64,000 nucleotides of DNA, from assembly GCA_030323885.1 (NCBI GenBank), contig CM059202.1, positions 44,162,849 to 44,226,848 on the forward strand, read 5' to 3'. Source of the stretch: Branchipolynoe longqiensis. Lineage: Eukaryota > Annelida > Polychaeta > Phyllodocida > Polynoidae. Under the pieces are notes generated by a model. The model searched no databases. It worked only from the letters and a program-made list of their open reading frames with translations, and had not been told where the DNA came from. Below, in pieces: positions 32,793-42,805 of the stretch; the stretch's first letter is position 1; the number at the start of each line of letters is the position of its first letter. A program made the position numbers and the translations under genes.

Positions 32793-33022
32793 ACGGGATG
32801 ACCGAATGAGTTAGAGCGTCCGTGTCCCATGTTGGTAGGTCATGGGATCAAACCCTGGTCGAGTCAAACCAATGACGTAAAAATTGATATTTGTCGCTTC
32901 CTAGCCAGGCACTCTGCATTATTAGGATAGGGCAAGGAGCAGTGGAATGAGGAAGACCAATCGTCTTTGAGTCTTCGATTGAAATTTCCCCTGCTTAAAC
33001 AACTAATGAACAAAAAAAAAAA
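32793..33022 (+). mobile_element. tRNA-derived SINE, family A (type 2)
   Basis: GACGGGATGACCGAATGAG with a B-box-like TGGGATCAAACCC head, then TCGCTTCCTAGCCAGGCAC, AGGATAGGGCAAGGAGCAG, TGCTTAAACAACTAATGAAC and a poly-A tail of about 14 A. The A tail suggests a fairly recent insertion. Confidence 0.8.
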
Positions 33023-34750
33023 AAAACTAAAATCTAAGGTTGCGCACATTAGATGCTGACATGAGTTTCCGCAGGGATCTATTAGTCGCTTTGGTTACAA
33101 ACTACATCCATTAAACAGCATCAGCCAAACAGACATTCGCCATTCATCTAACTGAAGCTAGAAAGACAGTAGAATACATTTAGCAGTGTCCCGTAGGATT
33201 CTCTATTTCAAATTTTCACCTTTCATTTACAATTGCCACAGCTTTTCATGACAAAATGATCAATGCAATTAAATTGCACATGTTATGTCGTAACATGAAT
33301 AATTAATCGCAGCAAGCGAGGTCACAGTGTAAGCATGTAACTATAGAGATTAACGTATCTGGCACTTGAAGCTGGTAACGGTAGGTAGTCTGATAGTGCG
33401 TCACAAGTATACACGAGTAAGAAACTATAGCAAGCAGCTTAACCATCATAGTAACATCACAAATCACCTAGGAACTTAGATGAAGTTTCAAATCAATATT
33501 TACCGTCACTTACACGTTTGATGTCATAGAATTAACTCCTCATTAGAGAAGTTTGAAAGAGACGACCAAGCAAAATATTCCCCACAGCTTACCTCCAAAC
33601 ACAATCCACAAACACTACCCCCACTGGGACCATGTCCAGTCCAATACACGACACACACGCTTCCAACTCGCAAAAGCGTAAGCGAGGCGCAAACCATTCA
33701 GTAGCGGGTGGCTCTAGCTCATGGATATCAACGAGTTCTTCAATCATGGCAAGCGGAGGCCGTCTAATCAAAACGGAGCTGCCAAACACAGGCTCTCTTG
33801 ATTTCAGCCAGGGTTCGTTTATCAAGGACATAACATTGATACGAGAACTGGTGCTCAAGAGCGTGACAATCCAGGATCTGCTGGCACTGATCTCTCTTGT
33901 GCTAGTACGCTAAACAAATCATGTGAAAAATTCAAAACGCTTGAGCGAGAAGGTGTAAGCGTGACTTGAAAAACAAGCTGTCTCTGAAGTCTACTCCTGT
34001 TTATACTCTAGGCGAAAGAGACATTACCCTCACTAAGAAGCCGGAGCTCGCAGTACACCAATTCACCAATGTGGACTTGCCAGCCTGCTTCTGCTTCCAA
34101 GGCGCTTCCTCCATTATTCCGCAGCACCGGGTCAACATGCTAAGAGAGCACTATGCTTGGACAATCTGCTTTTCAGATATCAACAAAAAGGCTATGGAAA
34201 CCAAAGACGGAATTGCACAGTTTTGGGATACATTGCGCACATCCACTTCTTTTTCGGAGGCGCGGAGGAGTTGATGAACAAGTACAAGATGGAGGAACTT
34301 GAGACTAGGCAGGATCCATGCAGCTGCTCGCAATTTGGAACGTTCTGCCGGCGTAGCTGTCGTTATACATGCACAGCAGGAAGAGGACAGCAATAGAAGA
34401 ACCAAAGAAGTCTGTCGGAAAGAAGAAGATGAAGACGAACAGCTAATATGGCATTGGCCAGACATTCAGCACGCATGCAGCTAAGCAAACCCAGCAAAAT
34501 CTTGCTAATTACACAAACTGTATGTAGTTCTATTCATTTATTCAGGATTACGGACCCATGTTCACATGGTATCCGGCAAGTTCATGGTTGAAAAAAAATA
34601 TTTATTATGTATTTGTGTGTATTTAACCATAGAAAAACCCATGCAAACACCCCCACGCCCCATGCTCGGGGTCAACAGGATATAAGAGGTCTCAAGCCAC
34701 ATACTGGTCAGTCCCAATCTTGCTCCAGGACCGACCACATCATTCCTAAC
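33023..34750. other. Unassigned stretch with unrecognised short ORFs
   Basis: The plus-strand frames at 33632-33910 (SSPIHDTHASNSQKRKRGA start) and 33966-34271 (GERDITLTKKPELAVHQF) are codon-rich and adjacent, followed by a Glu/Lys/Asp-rich frame at 34299-34481. They could be a decayed Gag-like ORF of the DIRS relict that follows, but I find no diagnostic motif, so I assign no function. Confidence 0.4.
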
Positions 34751-34763
34751 TTCCAACAGCACG

Positions 34764-37435
34764 ATGCCGCGACACAGCACAGCAACTAAGAAAAGGGACG
34801 TGGACGGCCGGCAAAGCAGCCAGGGGCTCAACAACCCTCCCGATCCAGCTGGGAGATGGAGGCTGGAAATGCACAGCACCTCCCCCACCCCCCCCCCCCA
34901 CCCCCTCCCCGGACAGCAGACAGCTCGCCACCGTCAGGCGGTCCAGCCAGGACTCCTCCAGCAGCACGGACCCTGGACACCTACCCGGAGCCAGGACAGT
35001 GGCCCACACACACTCCCGTTGCCAAGTGGAGGCGACCCCCGTCGTCGACATTAAACTCCAAGAAATGGAGGAGAGTGCAGCGACATTGGCACAAAAAAAT
35101 GGAGTAGATGCAGATCAACATCCTGCACGCCGTCAACCATGCCTGGACCGCGAGGCCCTACAGCACGATTCCTATCCACCGAGGGAGAGACGGGAGAGAC
35201 AGTGACACTCCCCGACCCCTCAAGCAAGGCAGGACGATCCTGCACAGCACCGGCGCCGTGAACGGCGCGATAGGTCGCCTTCGCCGGCAGCACACCGATC
35301 ACCGGCCAGGAAGAATGGGATGCACATCATCGATCGCCTGCCACTTCAGCCCGTGCGCCACCGCTCTCAGCGGCGGTCTCCAAGCCGAGAGAACAACACG
35401 CGCCAGGACCAAAACGACATGGATGAAGACATGGACCGCTAGGTGGTCCACTACAGACTCCTTGAAGGTAGGAAGGCAATCCTTCACAATATGGTTGGTA
35501 CAAATCCCATAGCGAAACCTTACATGAAACTGGTAGCCAGGAGCACCATGACTGAGAGAGTATACGTGTGTATACATGGCCGCCTATGAAAGTAAGGACT
35601 TTCCCTATATGCTTGCACATCTGAAAACAGTCATGGACGACACCAAACAGCACCACCACGATGGACCCAGAGACGTGGTGCATGCATGTTCATACTGCTA
35701 CAGGATAACCGACGCATATTACATCTGAACAGCGGTGTAGAAGAAAAGACAAGCAAGTCATCTAAAGAAAACCTAGGACGGGTTGTTGTGAGCCCAAGAT
35801 ATGGCCCAGCCATGGACGGACGAAGCCAGCCCCCGCGACACTACAATGGACACGATATCGACTACGCGAAAATAACACCAGGCGGCGTCCTCTGTGCAGT
35901 GTCAGGATACATGTACCGTCAGGCCTCAACGTTGAGCGGTGGAGGGAGCTGTTATCCCCTGACCACCGGCAGCTTATAGATTTCATCGACTATGGTCTAG
36001 ATTTCCCCTCGGATACATGGGCCCCACGTCACCAAGGGAGGAACCAACTAATCACCCAAGTGCCTGCCAATACTCGGCAGCAGTCCAAGACTACTTACGG
36101 AAAGAAGTAAATTGCGCTGCCCTCTATAGCCCCTACAATCAACCCCTCTTTCAACCATGTTGTCACATGGGAGACCCTACTAAGCGACCCTACTAAGCGC
36201 AGAATAATTGCAGACATGTCATCTCCTCACGATAAATCCATGAATGCATTTATTATCAAGAACACGATGCTTGGCAATACCAGGGAACATCATCTCCCTA
36301 CTGTGACGGTTTCACCAAAGAGCTCAGGTTGGCTGGCCGGTGTTGCAGTTTCCGCGGTACGCCAGTTTGCGAGGGACACATTGCTTCTGCACATGCGTCA
36401 AAATCAAACAGCATCGTCACTAACCATATAAATTTAATATAATGTTTTTGGTAAAGATGTTCTCTATATGTGTACCAAGTGATTTGTTTCTAGGTGGTGT
36501 GTTTTTAGAGATATTTCACTTTTGCTGTATTTTCTGTATGAAGATTGCTCACGACCATTGACAATGCCTTGAGTTTGATGGTACGCGCAGTGCAAAACAT
36601 TAGTTTTATTCAAAATTAATAGAAATCAAGAACCCTAACTGTATAAATTTAATATAATCTGTTTGTTGAATATGTTTTCTGTATGTGTGCCAAGCGGTTT
36701 GTTTCTAGGTGGTGTAATTTGAGATGTTTTTTACTTTTCTGTATGAAGATTTGCTCACGGCCATTGACAATGCATTTGAATGTATGTGTCCCTCGCAAAC
36801 TGGCGTACCGCGGAAACTTCAACACCGGGGCAGCTATATGTTCACCATCGACATAACGTCAGGTCCTGCCCACTCGACTGGCCATTTCTCGACGCCAACT
36901 GGAAAGGAGGCTACTACATTGAGATATCAGTACCATTCGTCGCACGAGCTTCAAGCTGCCACATACAGAGAGGGTGGCGGAAGCGGTAGTCTATATCCTC
37001 AGGCGATAGGGCATAAAGGCCATCTTGTACATTGATGACTTGATTGTGGTAGCAGAGAATAGCGAAGCATGCAACAAGCATGTTTGAGATCACACGCAGA
37101 CTATTCAGAGACATTGGCCTGCCTGAGGCAGTCGAGAAAACTCAGCCACTGGCCTAATCAGCCTGATGGCTGGGCATCCGCATTCACACCACCCAAATGA
37201 CCTTCTCAATGCCACTTGAAAAAATTACAGCCACCGTTAACCTTATCCGTAGCACTGCCAACAAACACATAACAAAGAAGCAGCTCCAGTCGCTGCTCGG
37301 AAAACTCCTTCGCCTTTCCTAAATGCATCCCACCAGTTCGCATGTTTGTCCGCCGGCTACTAAACATGCCCTCCGCAATATCACCCGGAAAGCGCACCCT
37401 CATATCTGATGACAACCAATACGCGTATCTAGATT
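34764..37435 (+). pseudogene. Relict DIRS-type retrotransposon (Gag-like and RT)
   Basis: 34764-35700 reads, with frameshifts, as a Pro/Arg-rich Gag-like region. At about 35925-36020 another frame gives QLIDFIDYGLDFPSDTW, a conserved region before the RT of many invertebrate DIRS-type elements. RT blocks follow: QDYLRKEVNCAALY near 36090, KRRIIADMSSPHDKSMNAF at 36195-36250, SYMFTIDIT (motif A) near 36835, PLDWPFLDANWKGGYYIEI near 36880 and YIDDLIV (motif C) at about 37027-37050, then GIRIHTTQMTFSMPLEKI. A satellite-cored element splits it at 36341-36824. No recombinase or termini are seen; the right end is cut by a TTAA MITE. Confidence 0.75.
36341..36824. mobile_element. Inverted-repeat element with satellite core, CCGG target duplication
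   Basis: A 41-bp inverted repeat with one mismatch (36341-36381 and 36784-36824, TGTTGCAGTTTCCGCGG outward end) bounds 484 bp whose core is about two ~187-bp satellite units. CCGG flanks both ends (36337-36340 and 36825-36828). The element interrupts RT coding sequence; with one CCGG retained, host codons for Leu-Ala-Gly-Arg run straight into Gly-Ser-Tyr-Met-Phe. No ORF of its own. Confidence 0.85.
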
Positions 37436-37720
37436 TGATCCTACATATCCAACTTAGCTGCGCGTGAACATATTACATGCATTGTTGCATAGAAGGGAAC
37501 ACAAAGAATATAGAATGTTGCTGCTGAATGAAGTCTGTCGTGTTCAAATTTATCAGTGCATGCCAAAATTAACTTCTTTCCACCTCAAATCTCTCCAAAG
37601 TTAACTGTTATAATAAAGGTTACTTCAAACTTACTTAAGGCCAACTAAAACAATCAACCCAATATATGTATCTAAATAAATGGCACAAACTCAAAACCAT
37701 CAGAGCATGCTCCTTTAAAG
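37436..37720 (+). mobile_element. TTAA MITE, left-truncated
   Basis: ATCTAGATTTGATCCTACAT through GTTGCTGCTGAATGAAG and ACTCAAAACCATCAGAGC to TCCTTTAAAG. It has lost its left terminus and adjoins the DIRS relict. Confidence 0.75.
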
Positions 37721-38725
37721 ATTAGTCCCTCAGTGCTTGTGAGTAGCAATTGAGTTATAGTTAGTCTACATCATTGCGAAACCAAGTTGCACCGAAGAGC
37801 CGGAATAACTACATGCTGGTGATATGGAATGGTGACGAGCGAATGACTATCTGGTAGTCGACTCTACTAGATACAAAACACAAATTGCACCACTCAACCA
37901 TACATAGACGGCCAGGTGCATAACAACACCAACAACAAAAATAGTAGCACATCTTAGCAAATCTGCACCAAGTTATAAGTGAAGTATGTTCTGTGATGCT
38001 GGCTTTCATATTTATTTATATATATATATTTATTTATGGCTAGTCAGGTTGCGCTTGAACAGTGTGACAAGTTATAATCCGATGTCCTAGTCATTCGATT
38101 CAGAAGGCATAACATGGGTGTTCCGCGTTCCACTGGTCCCTCAGGAAGAACTGAAGCTGTGACGCAGTATGTCACAGATGCAGCTTACACAACGGAGTGT
38201 GTGGGGAGGTGATGGAGTACACATACACAAAGTGCTATTTTATCTCATGCAAAATATTGGCTAGAACAATTTCACTGCAATCGACCTTAGAACACAAATG
38301 CATCGCAAGAACCGGGCCAAGTTTGGTCATCAATAGGGACGTGGTTATCGATGAAAAGTGAGTTTAAAGTATAAGGCCTTTAGTGAATGATAGCATTGGT
38401 AGTGGCACCAATCCCAACTTCCGCTGGGTAAGCTGAAGCTGTGGCCCGCAGCTTCAGTCCTTCATGAGGGACCAGCGCAACTCAGAATACTCGTACTGAG
38501 ACGCAGCGACATTTCTACACCACATTGTAGCAGGTGACGCGTATCCATTCAGAGAGGTTAAATAATAGCTGGAGAAAATATGAAGACTATCGTGGAATAA
38601 TTGAGAACTTACATAAATCACAAATTACAACAAAATCCGCAAAATTGCAGATCTTTCATCCCTTATATGGATAGTGATAAGCCCCTTATCGCGTGTAATA
38701 AGGTCTGCAGTGTATTGCGCTCCGC
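37721..38725. other. Unassigned stretch
   Basis: No supported gene. A short (AT)n and TTTATTTA region lies near 38010-38035, and at about 38400-38480 GCTGAAGCTGTGGCCCGCAG echoes AACTGAAGCTGTGACGCAG at 38149, perhaps remnants of an inverted or direct repeat. Confidence 0.4.
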
Positions 38726-38730
38726 CCCCT

Positions 38731-38810
38731 GTGGTGGTGGTGGTGGTGGTGGTGGTGGTGGTGGTGGTGGTGGTGGTGGTGGTGGTGGTGGTGGTGGTGG
38801 TGGTGGTGGG
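38731..38810. repeat. (GGT)n microsatellite, about 26 units
   Basis: A pure GGT/GTG trinucleotide run. The poly-Gly, poly-Val and poly-Thr frames across it are artefacts. (TA)n at about 38879-38901 and homopolymer C and G runs near 38964 and 39080 lie just downstream. Confidence 0.95.
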
Positions 38811-39374
38811 TCTCCCAGCATCTACGCTCCCACCCATGCGTGGGGTGGACCGCACACTTCATACGCTCGAAAGTTTTTTATATATATATATATATATATA
38901 TGATGAATAACGCATTATACGAGTATAAATTCAAGGGGAACAAAACTGAATATATCTATTTCCCCCCCCCCCCCAGCTGTCGGGTAAATTTGTGGGTGCA
39001 GCCCCCCCTTCGCGCCACACACACTGGAGGATTTATATACATATATAAAAAAAAATTATCAGGAGGTGGGGGAAGGGGAAGGGGGGGGGGGGGGGGTGTC
39101 AACTAGCTTCTAAACCCCGCGGCTGCCCATTGGGTACAACATAGAGTCAACATGACGGGTTGCATACTCTGGATAAGCCCACTGGTACATCCCGTATATT
39201 TCTGGTGTTTTGCCCGTCTACCTCCCGGTCATCACTTCCCAGCATGCACAACCATCACCATCACCATCACCATGCTTTGCCAAGAACCTTCGATGCCAAT
39301 TATGTACAAACAACCTTCCCAGTTGGCTGAAACGCACCAAATATCCATACCTTTCATTCTTTTCTATATATATA

Positions 39375-39489
39375 GATTAGTTAGACGAATCTTACCTTGG
39401 TATAGATGATGGATAACTATTGTTTTCCCGAGGTATAAGCCTCGGCTAGACGTGGGTGAGGGAGAGATAAGCACATCCGGGTCCAGCAA
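39375..39489. repeat. DIRS 3' inverted terminal repeat
   Basis: The plus strand starts GATTAGTTAGACGAATC. Its inner part, GAGAGATAAGCACATCCGGG, is the inverse of sequence at about 44702-44730 in the 5' terminal repeat. The outer 88 bp (39375-39462) are repeated inverted in the internal complementary region. Confidence 0.9.
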
Positions 39490-39596
39490 TCTTTACCTAC
39501 TAATTCAGGATAAAATGATCTCTAATAAATTAATTAAAAACTAATGTTTCCTTTGTACAAGCAACAGACTAGACGTGGTAGGGTGTGGAGGGTGGG

Positions 39597-39730
39597 CCCT
39601 CACCCACGTCTAGCCGAGGCTTATACCTCGGGAAAACAATAGTTATCCATCATCTATACCAAGGTAAGATTCGTCTAACTAATCTATTTTACCTCGGTAT
39701 ATAGCCTCAGGCTAGCCGCAGGCTAGGGAG
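39597..39730. repeat. DIRS internal complementary region
   Basis: 39597-39685 is the inverse complement of the outer 3' terminal repeat (39375-39462). 39686-39730 (ATTTTACCTCGGTATATAGC onward) is the inverse complement of the outer 5' terminal repeat (44726-44770). The two parts meet at 39685/39686, so the region records both element ends joined, as expected for the template of the circle junction in DIRS replication. Confidence 0.92.
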
Positions 39731-39858
39731 ACTTTACGTAATATCATTTTATCCTGATATTTCATTGTTATTGTTATGTTATTCTGATTATTTGTTTGGT
39801 ATGGAACATTGTTAAAATCACTATTTGTGACTATGCTTATGTTCTCACCTTTTGACCT

Positions 39859-40968
39859 TTAATGCTGTAGCAGTCGTTGTGCGACACCACTGGGCTTCTC
39901 CAAACGCTTGTTATAATGTCTAGCAAACGATCGTTCGGTCATCCACCCTGCATGCGCTAGTATGCGCTTGACCGAAATTCCTAGGAGGCGTGCCTTTGAC
40001 ACCATGGCTCCTCTCGTTGAGTGTGACGCATATTTGTCCGTATTCACTCCTGCCAGTTTTAGCTCATTAATTGTCCAACGGGCGAGTGTGTCCCTTGAAA
40101 TGCCCTTGTGTGGCTTAATAAAGCTTATCAATAATTGTCTTGAGTTTCTAACTCCTTGTGTCTTGGATATATATGTTCTAATCGCAGAAACTACACACAG
40201 TTTTGGATTGTCCTTGAATTGCGTTACATCAATTGATGTTAAAGGGTCGCCTATGCGATTAGATTTTAACAATGTTGTTAAATCAAAGGTGGCTTGCCTT
40301 CTATCTATTTCCAGTCCATCGAGTGAAAGTGCCACTATAGTTTGGCCTCGATGACATGTGACTAACAGTAATAAAAGTGCTAACTTAAACCCTAATTGTT
40401 TTATATCTAGAAATCTATTATGTGGCCAATCCTTAAACATTTTGAAGACCAGTGACACATCCCAAAATTGGTCGTATTTTGGTTTAGGTGGGTTTCGTTC
40501 ATAAATCCCCCTTAGTACCCAGTGTATTACGTGATGTTTACCCATTGTTTCTCCCCCTAACCTGGGAAGAATGATCGATAGAGCACACCTGGCCGCATTA
40601 ATTGCGCCGTAACCGAGGCCATCTTGTTCTAACATCCTGAAAAATCTGCACACTTGGGCAATGGTTGGATTCATCGGTTTAACCTTTTGAATAAGACAGT
40701 AAACGCCCCATTTTTTCAAATATGTGGTATACATTTTAACTGTTCCTTTTCTCCACGCATGCGACACCAACCGTTCTTGTGTAATTTTGTCTAAACCAAA
40801 TTGTTCTAGGTATTTTTTCAGAAAAGGAATGCAAGCAATGGTGTTGTTGCTACGTTGCCGTGATGTTCCAGAGGGCCTTGGTGAGTTAGATTTCCTTGGG
40901 ATTTTGGGAATCTTAGGCAGTCGCTGGCTGTCGAGACTATTCCCGCTAGCCACGGTTGTGTGTCCCAT
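39859..40968 (-). CDS. DIRS tyrosine recombinase (YR), 369 aa
   Basis: This is an intact ORF with the catalytic pattern of tyrosine recombinases: Arg in VTCHRGQTIVALSLDG (about residue 207), HSTRGAMVSKARLLG (about 317-331) giving the H-x-x-R box, then ILAHAGWMTERSFARHYNKR (about 335-354) giving the second His/Trp box and the catalytic Tyr. The N-terminal part contains a core-binding-like region (RKGTVKMYTTYLKKWGVYC). The enzyme would insert the circular DNA by strand exchange. The ORF overlaps the upstream RT/RNase H ORF by about 150 bp in another frame, a usual DIRS arrangement. The first ATG is used; the true start is not established. Confidence 0.9.
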   Translation of the reverse strand: MGHTTVASGNSLDSQRLPKIPKIPRKSNSPRPSGTSRQRSNNTIACIPFLKKYLEQFGLDKITQERLVSHAWRKGTVKMYTTYLKKWGVYCLIQKVKPMNPTIAQVCRFFRMLEQDGLGYGAINAARCALSIILPRLGGETMGKHHVIHWVLRGIYERNPPKPKYDQFWDVSLVFKMFKDWPHNRFLDIKQLGFKLALLLLLVTCHRGQTIVALSLDGLEIDRRQATFDLTTLLKSNRIGDPLTSIDVTQFKDNPKLCVVSAIRTYISKTQGVRNSRQLLISFIKPHKGISRDTLARWTINELKLAGVNTDKYASHSTRGAMVSKARLLGISVKRILAHAGWMTERSFARHYNKRLEKPSGVAQRLLQH

Positions 40969-42062
40969 TCGGGGACAATCAGAATGGCGTGGGACCGATC
41001 CATCTTTATCTTTCGTGCCACTCTGGTAATGAGATTAAAGGGGGGGAAAATGTAATAAAATTCATTTTCCCAAATCAGTGAGAAAGCATCTATGTGCCAA
41101 GCAAATGGTTCTGGGTGCCATGACACATATTTGTTAATCTTGAAATTATTTCTTGATGCAAATAAGTCTACCGTAGGTGACCCCCATTGTTCACAAATTT
41201 TGTTGAAAATTTTTGTGTTTAATTTCCATTCTAAGTGATCGTGAAAGACTCTGCTCTTTTTGTCAGCCAGGACGTTCTGCGAACCTGGGATATGAGATAT
41301 GGTTAACCATATTTGATGTTGTTGCGCCCAGTTCCAAATACTCTGTGCCAAGTTATTGCATTCTTTTGACTTTGTACCTCCCATATTCCTGACATATGCC
41401 ATAGCTGTAGTGTTATCTGTCAGAAGTTGAACCGTCTTTTTAGGTATTTTAATTAGACTCAAAAGGCCCAAGTAAATCGCTCTTAATTCAAGAACATTAA
41501 TATGGTCTGATTTTTCGTTATCTAACCATCTACCCCCTGTTGCTACATCATTTCGATGAGCTCCCCAACCTTGTAATGAAGCATCGGTAGTAACTACCGT
41601 GTTGGGTTGACCCATTCGAATGGGATTGGGGGAGTTATCAATATTCTCGATCCACCAAAAAATGTCTTTACAGCCGTCTCGGGAAATGTTCATTGGTCTT
41701 TCGAAGTTACCTTGTTTGCATGCTAACGCTCTATTCTTGTCTATTTCTAGAGACTTGATATGCGCGGCTCCATAAAGAACAGCCGGTGCATACGAGACCA
41801 TTATCCCGATAAGGATGGCGACCTGTGTAATCTTTGGCCTGGATATGTCAAGCAGCTGGGAGGCTGTGTCATGAAACTTCTGGAGTTTCTGTTCCGTTAG
41901 AGATACGGTCATGGCTTTGGTGTTAATCAGAAACCCTAAGCATTTTAATTCCATATTCGGGACGAAAACAGATTTCTTGTTATGAATGTAAAACCCTAAA
42001 TCTGTTAATAACGCACACAAATCAGTAACTGCCGTTTGGCATTTATCAAAGGATTCTGCCAT
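40818..42062 (-). CDS. DIRS RT thumb, RNase H and methyltransferase-like domains
   Basis: This frame continues the RT after its active site: FDKCQTAVTDLCALLTDLGF, then LGFLINTKAMTVSLTEQKL (thumb). RNase H follows: VVTTDASLQGWGAH (Asp), LELRAIYLGL (Glu), LLTDNTTAMAYVRNMGG (Asp) and ISHIPGSQNVLADKKSR (His/Asp region). The C-terminal part, PTVDLFASRNNFKINKYVSW then IFPPFNLITRVARKI, matches the methyltransferase-like domain typical of DIRS-1 elements. The ATG at 42060-42062 lies just after the frameshift and is probably not a natural start; the frame belongs with 42005-42805. Confidence 0.85.
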   Translation of the reverse strand: MAESFDKCQTAVTDLCALLTDLGFYIHNKKSVFVPNMELKCLGFLINTKAMTVSLTEQKLQKFHDTASQLLDISRPKITQVAILIGIMVSYAPAVLYGAAHIKSLEIDKNRALACKQGNFERPMNISRDGCKDIFWWIENIDNSPNPIRMGQPNTVVTTDASLQGWGAHRNDVATGGRWLDNEKSDHINVLELRAIYLGLLSLIKIPKKTVQLLTDNTTAMAYVRNMGGTKSKECNNLAQSIWNWAQQHQIWLTISHIPGSQNVLADKKSRVFHDHLEWKLNTKIFNKICEQWGSPTVDLFASRNNFKINKYVSWHPEPFAWHIDAFSLIWENEFYYIFPPFNLITRVARKIKMDRSHAILIVPEWDTQPWLAGIVSTASDCLRFPKSQGNLTHQGPLEHHGNVATTPLLAFLF

Positions 42063-42805
42063 AATAAATGAATCATGTATGGGAACATTGTGTGTCCTAT
42101 TCTACCCATGACTGCAAAAACAGGTTTTAACAATTTGGTAAACAGTCGCGGTGTGCAAGCTAGACCATTAGGCATGCATGTAAATTGGAAGAGGGTACCG
42201 TTCCAAATAAATCTCAGACATTTTCTGTGTTCTTTGCAAATGGAGACTGTGTAATACGCATCTCTTAAGTCTACACTGGCGAGCCAGGCTTCCAGCGTAA
42301 TTAAATCTCTCGCCGTTTCTAATGAGAACATTTTAAAATGTTTGTATGTAACCGACTCATTTAATTTGGTTAAGTCCAAAATCATGCGAATTTCGCCATT
42401 TGGTTTCGGCCTAGAAAAAACATTAGAAATAAACTGTCCTTCTGTGTTTTGTACTCGTTCAATAATTCTCTTAGTCTCAAAAAGAGAAACCTGAAAATCA
42501 ATTTGTAGTTTTTCTTCTGCGTTAAATTTATATGGGAACGGAACTCTTTTCTGTTTTGGTATATCTGTGAAGGGTATTTGAACCCCTTTTACAATTTCCA
42601 AAATTTCGCTATCATTTGTAATATTACACCAGTTGTGTAAACAGTTCAGGATATTTCCTGCCTTAAATGTGCTTACATATGTTTTTGTCTCTTCAGACAC
42701 CGTGTTGAGGGTAGAAGTCTGTGTTGTCGACTCTACTTGGCTCCTGGCCGTGGGAACTGGGGTCTGGGTGTAAACTCCCTTTTGTACCCGCGGTTCTCGT
42801 TCCAC
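42005..42805 (-). CDS. DIRS reverse transcriptase, N-terminal two thirds
   Basis: It contains FISNVFSRPKPNGEIRMILD (residues about 125-144), motif A as WLASVDLRDAYYTVSI and motif B as CMPNGLACTPRLFTKLLKP. Where the YxDD box should follow, the frame reads YMIHLLW instead and soon ends, while the downstream frame resumes with correct RT sequence. This is consistent with a small deletion (about 4 nt) at 42077-42089. It starts inside the Gag-like ORF in another frame; how it is translated is not clear from the sequence. Confidence 0.85.
   Translation of the reverse strand: MEREPRVQKGVYTQTPVPTARSQVESTTQTSTLNTVSEETKTYVSTFKAGNILNCLHNWCNITNDSEILEIVKGVQIPFTDIPKQKRVPFPYKFNAEEKLQIDFQVSLFETKRIIERVQNTEGQFISNVFSRPKPNGEIRMILDLTKLNESVTYKHFKMFSLETARDLITLEAWLASVDLRDAYYTVSICKEHRKCLRFIWNGTLFQFTCMPNGLACTPRLFTKLLKPVFAVMGRIGHTMFPYMIHLLWQNPLINAKRQLLICVRY

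Noticed and set aside
38601..38910. Poly-Gly, poly-Val and poly-Thr ORFs
   Set aside because: They are the frames of one (GGT)n microsatellite.
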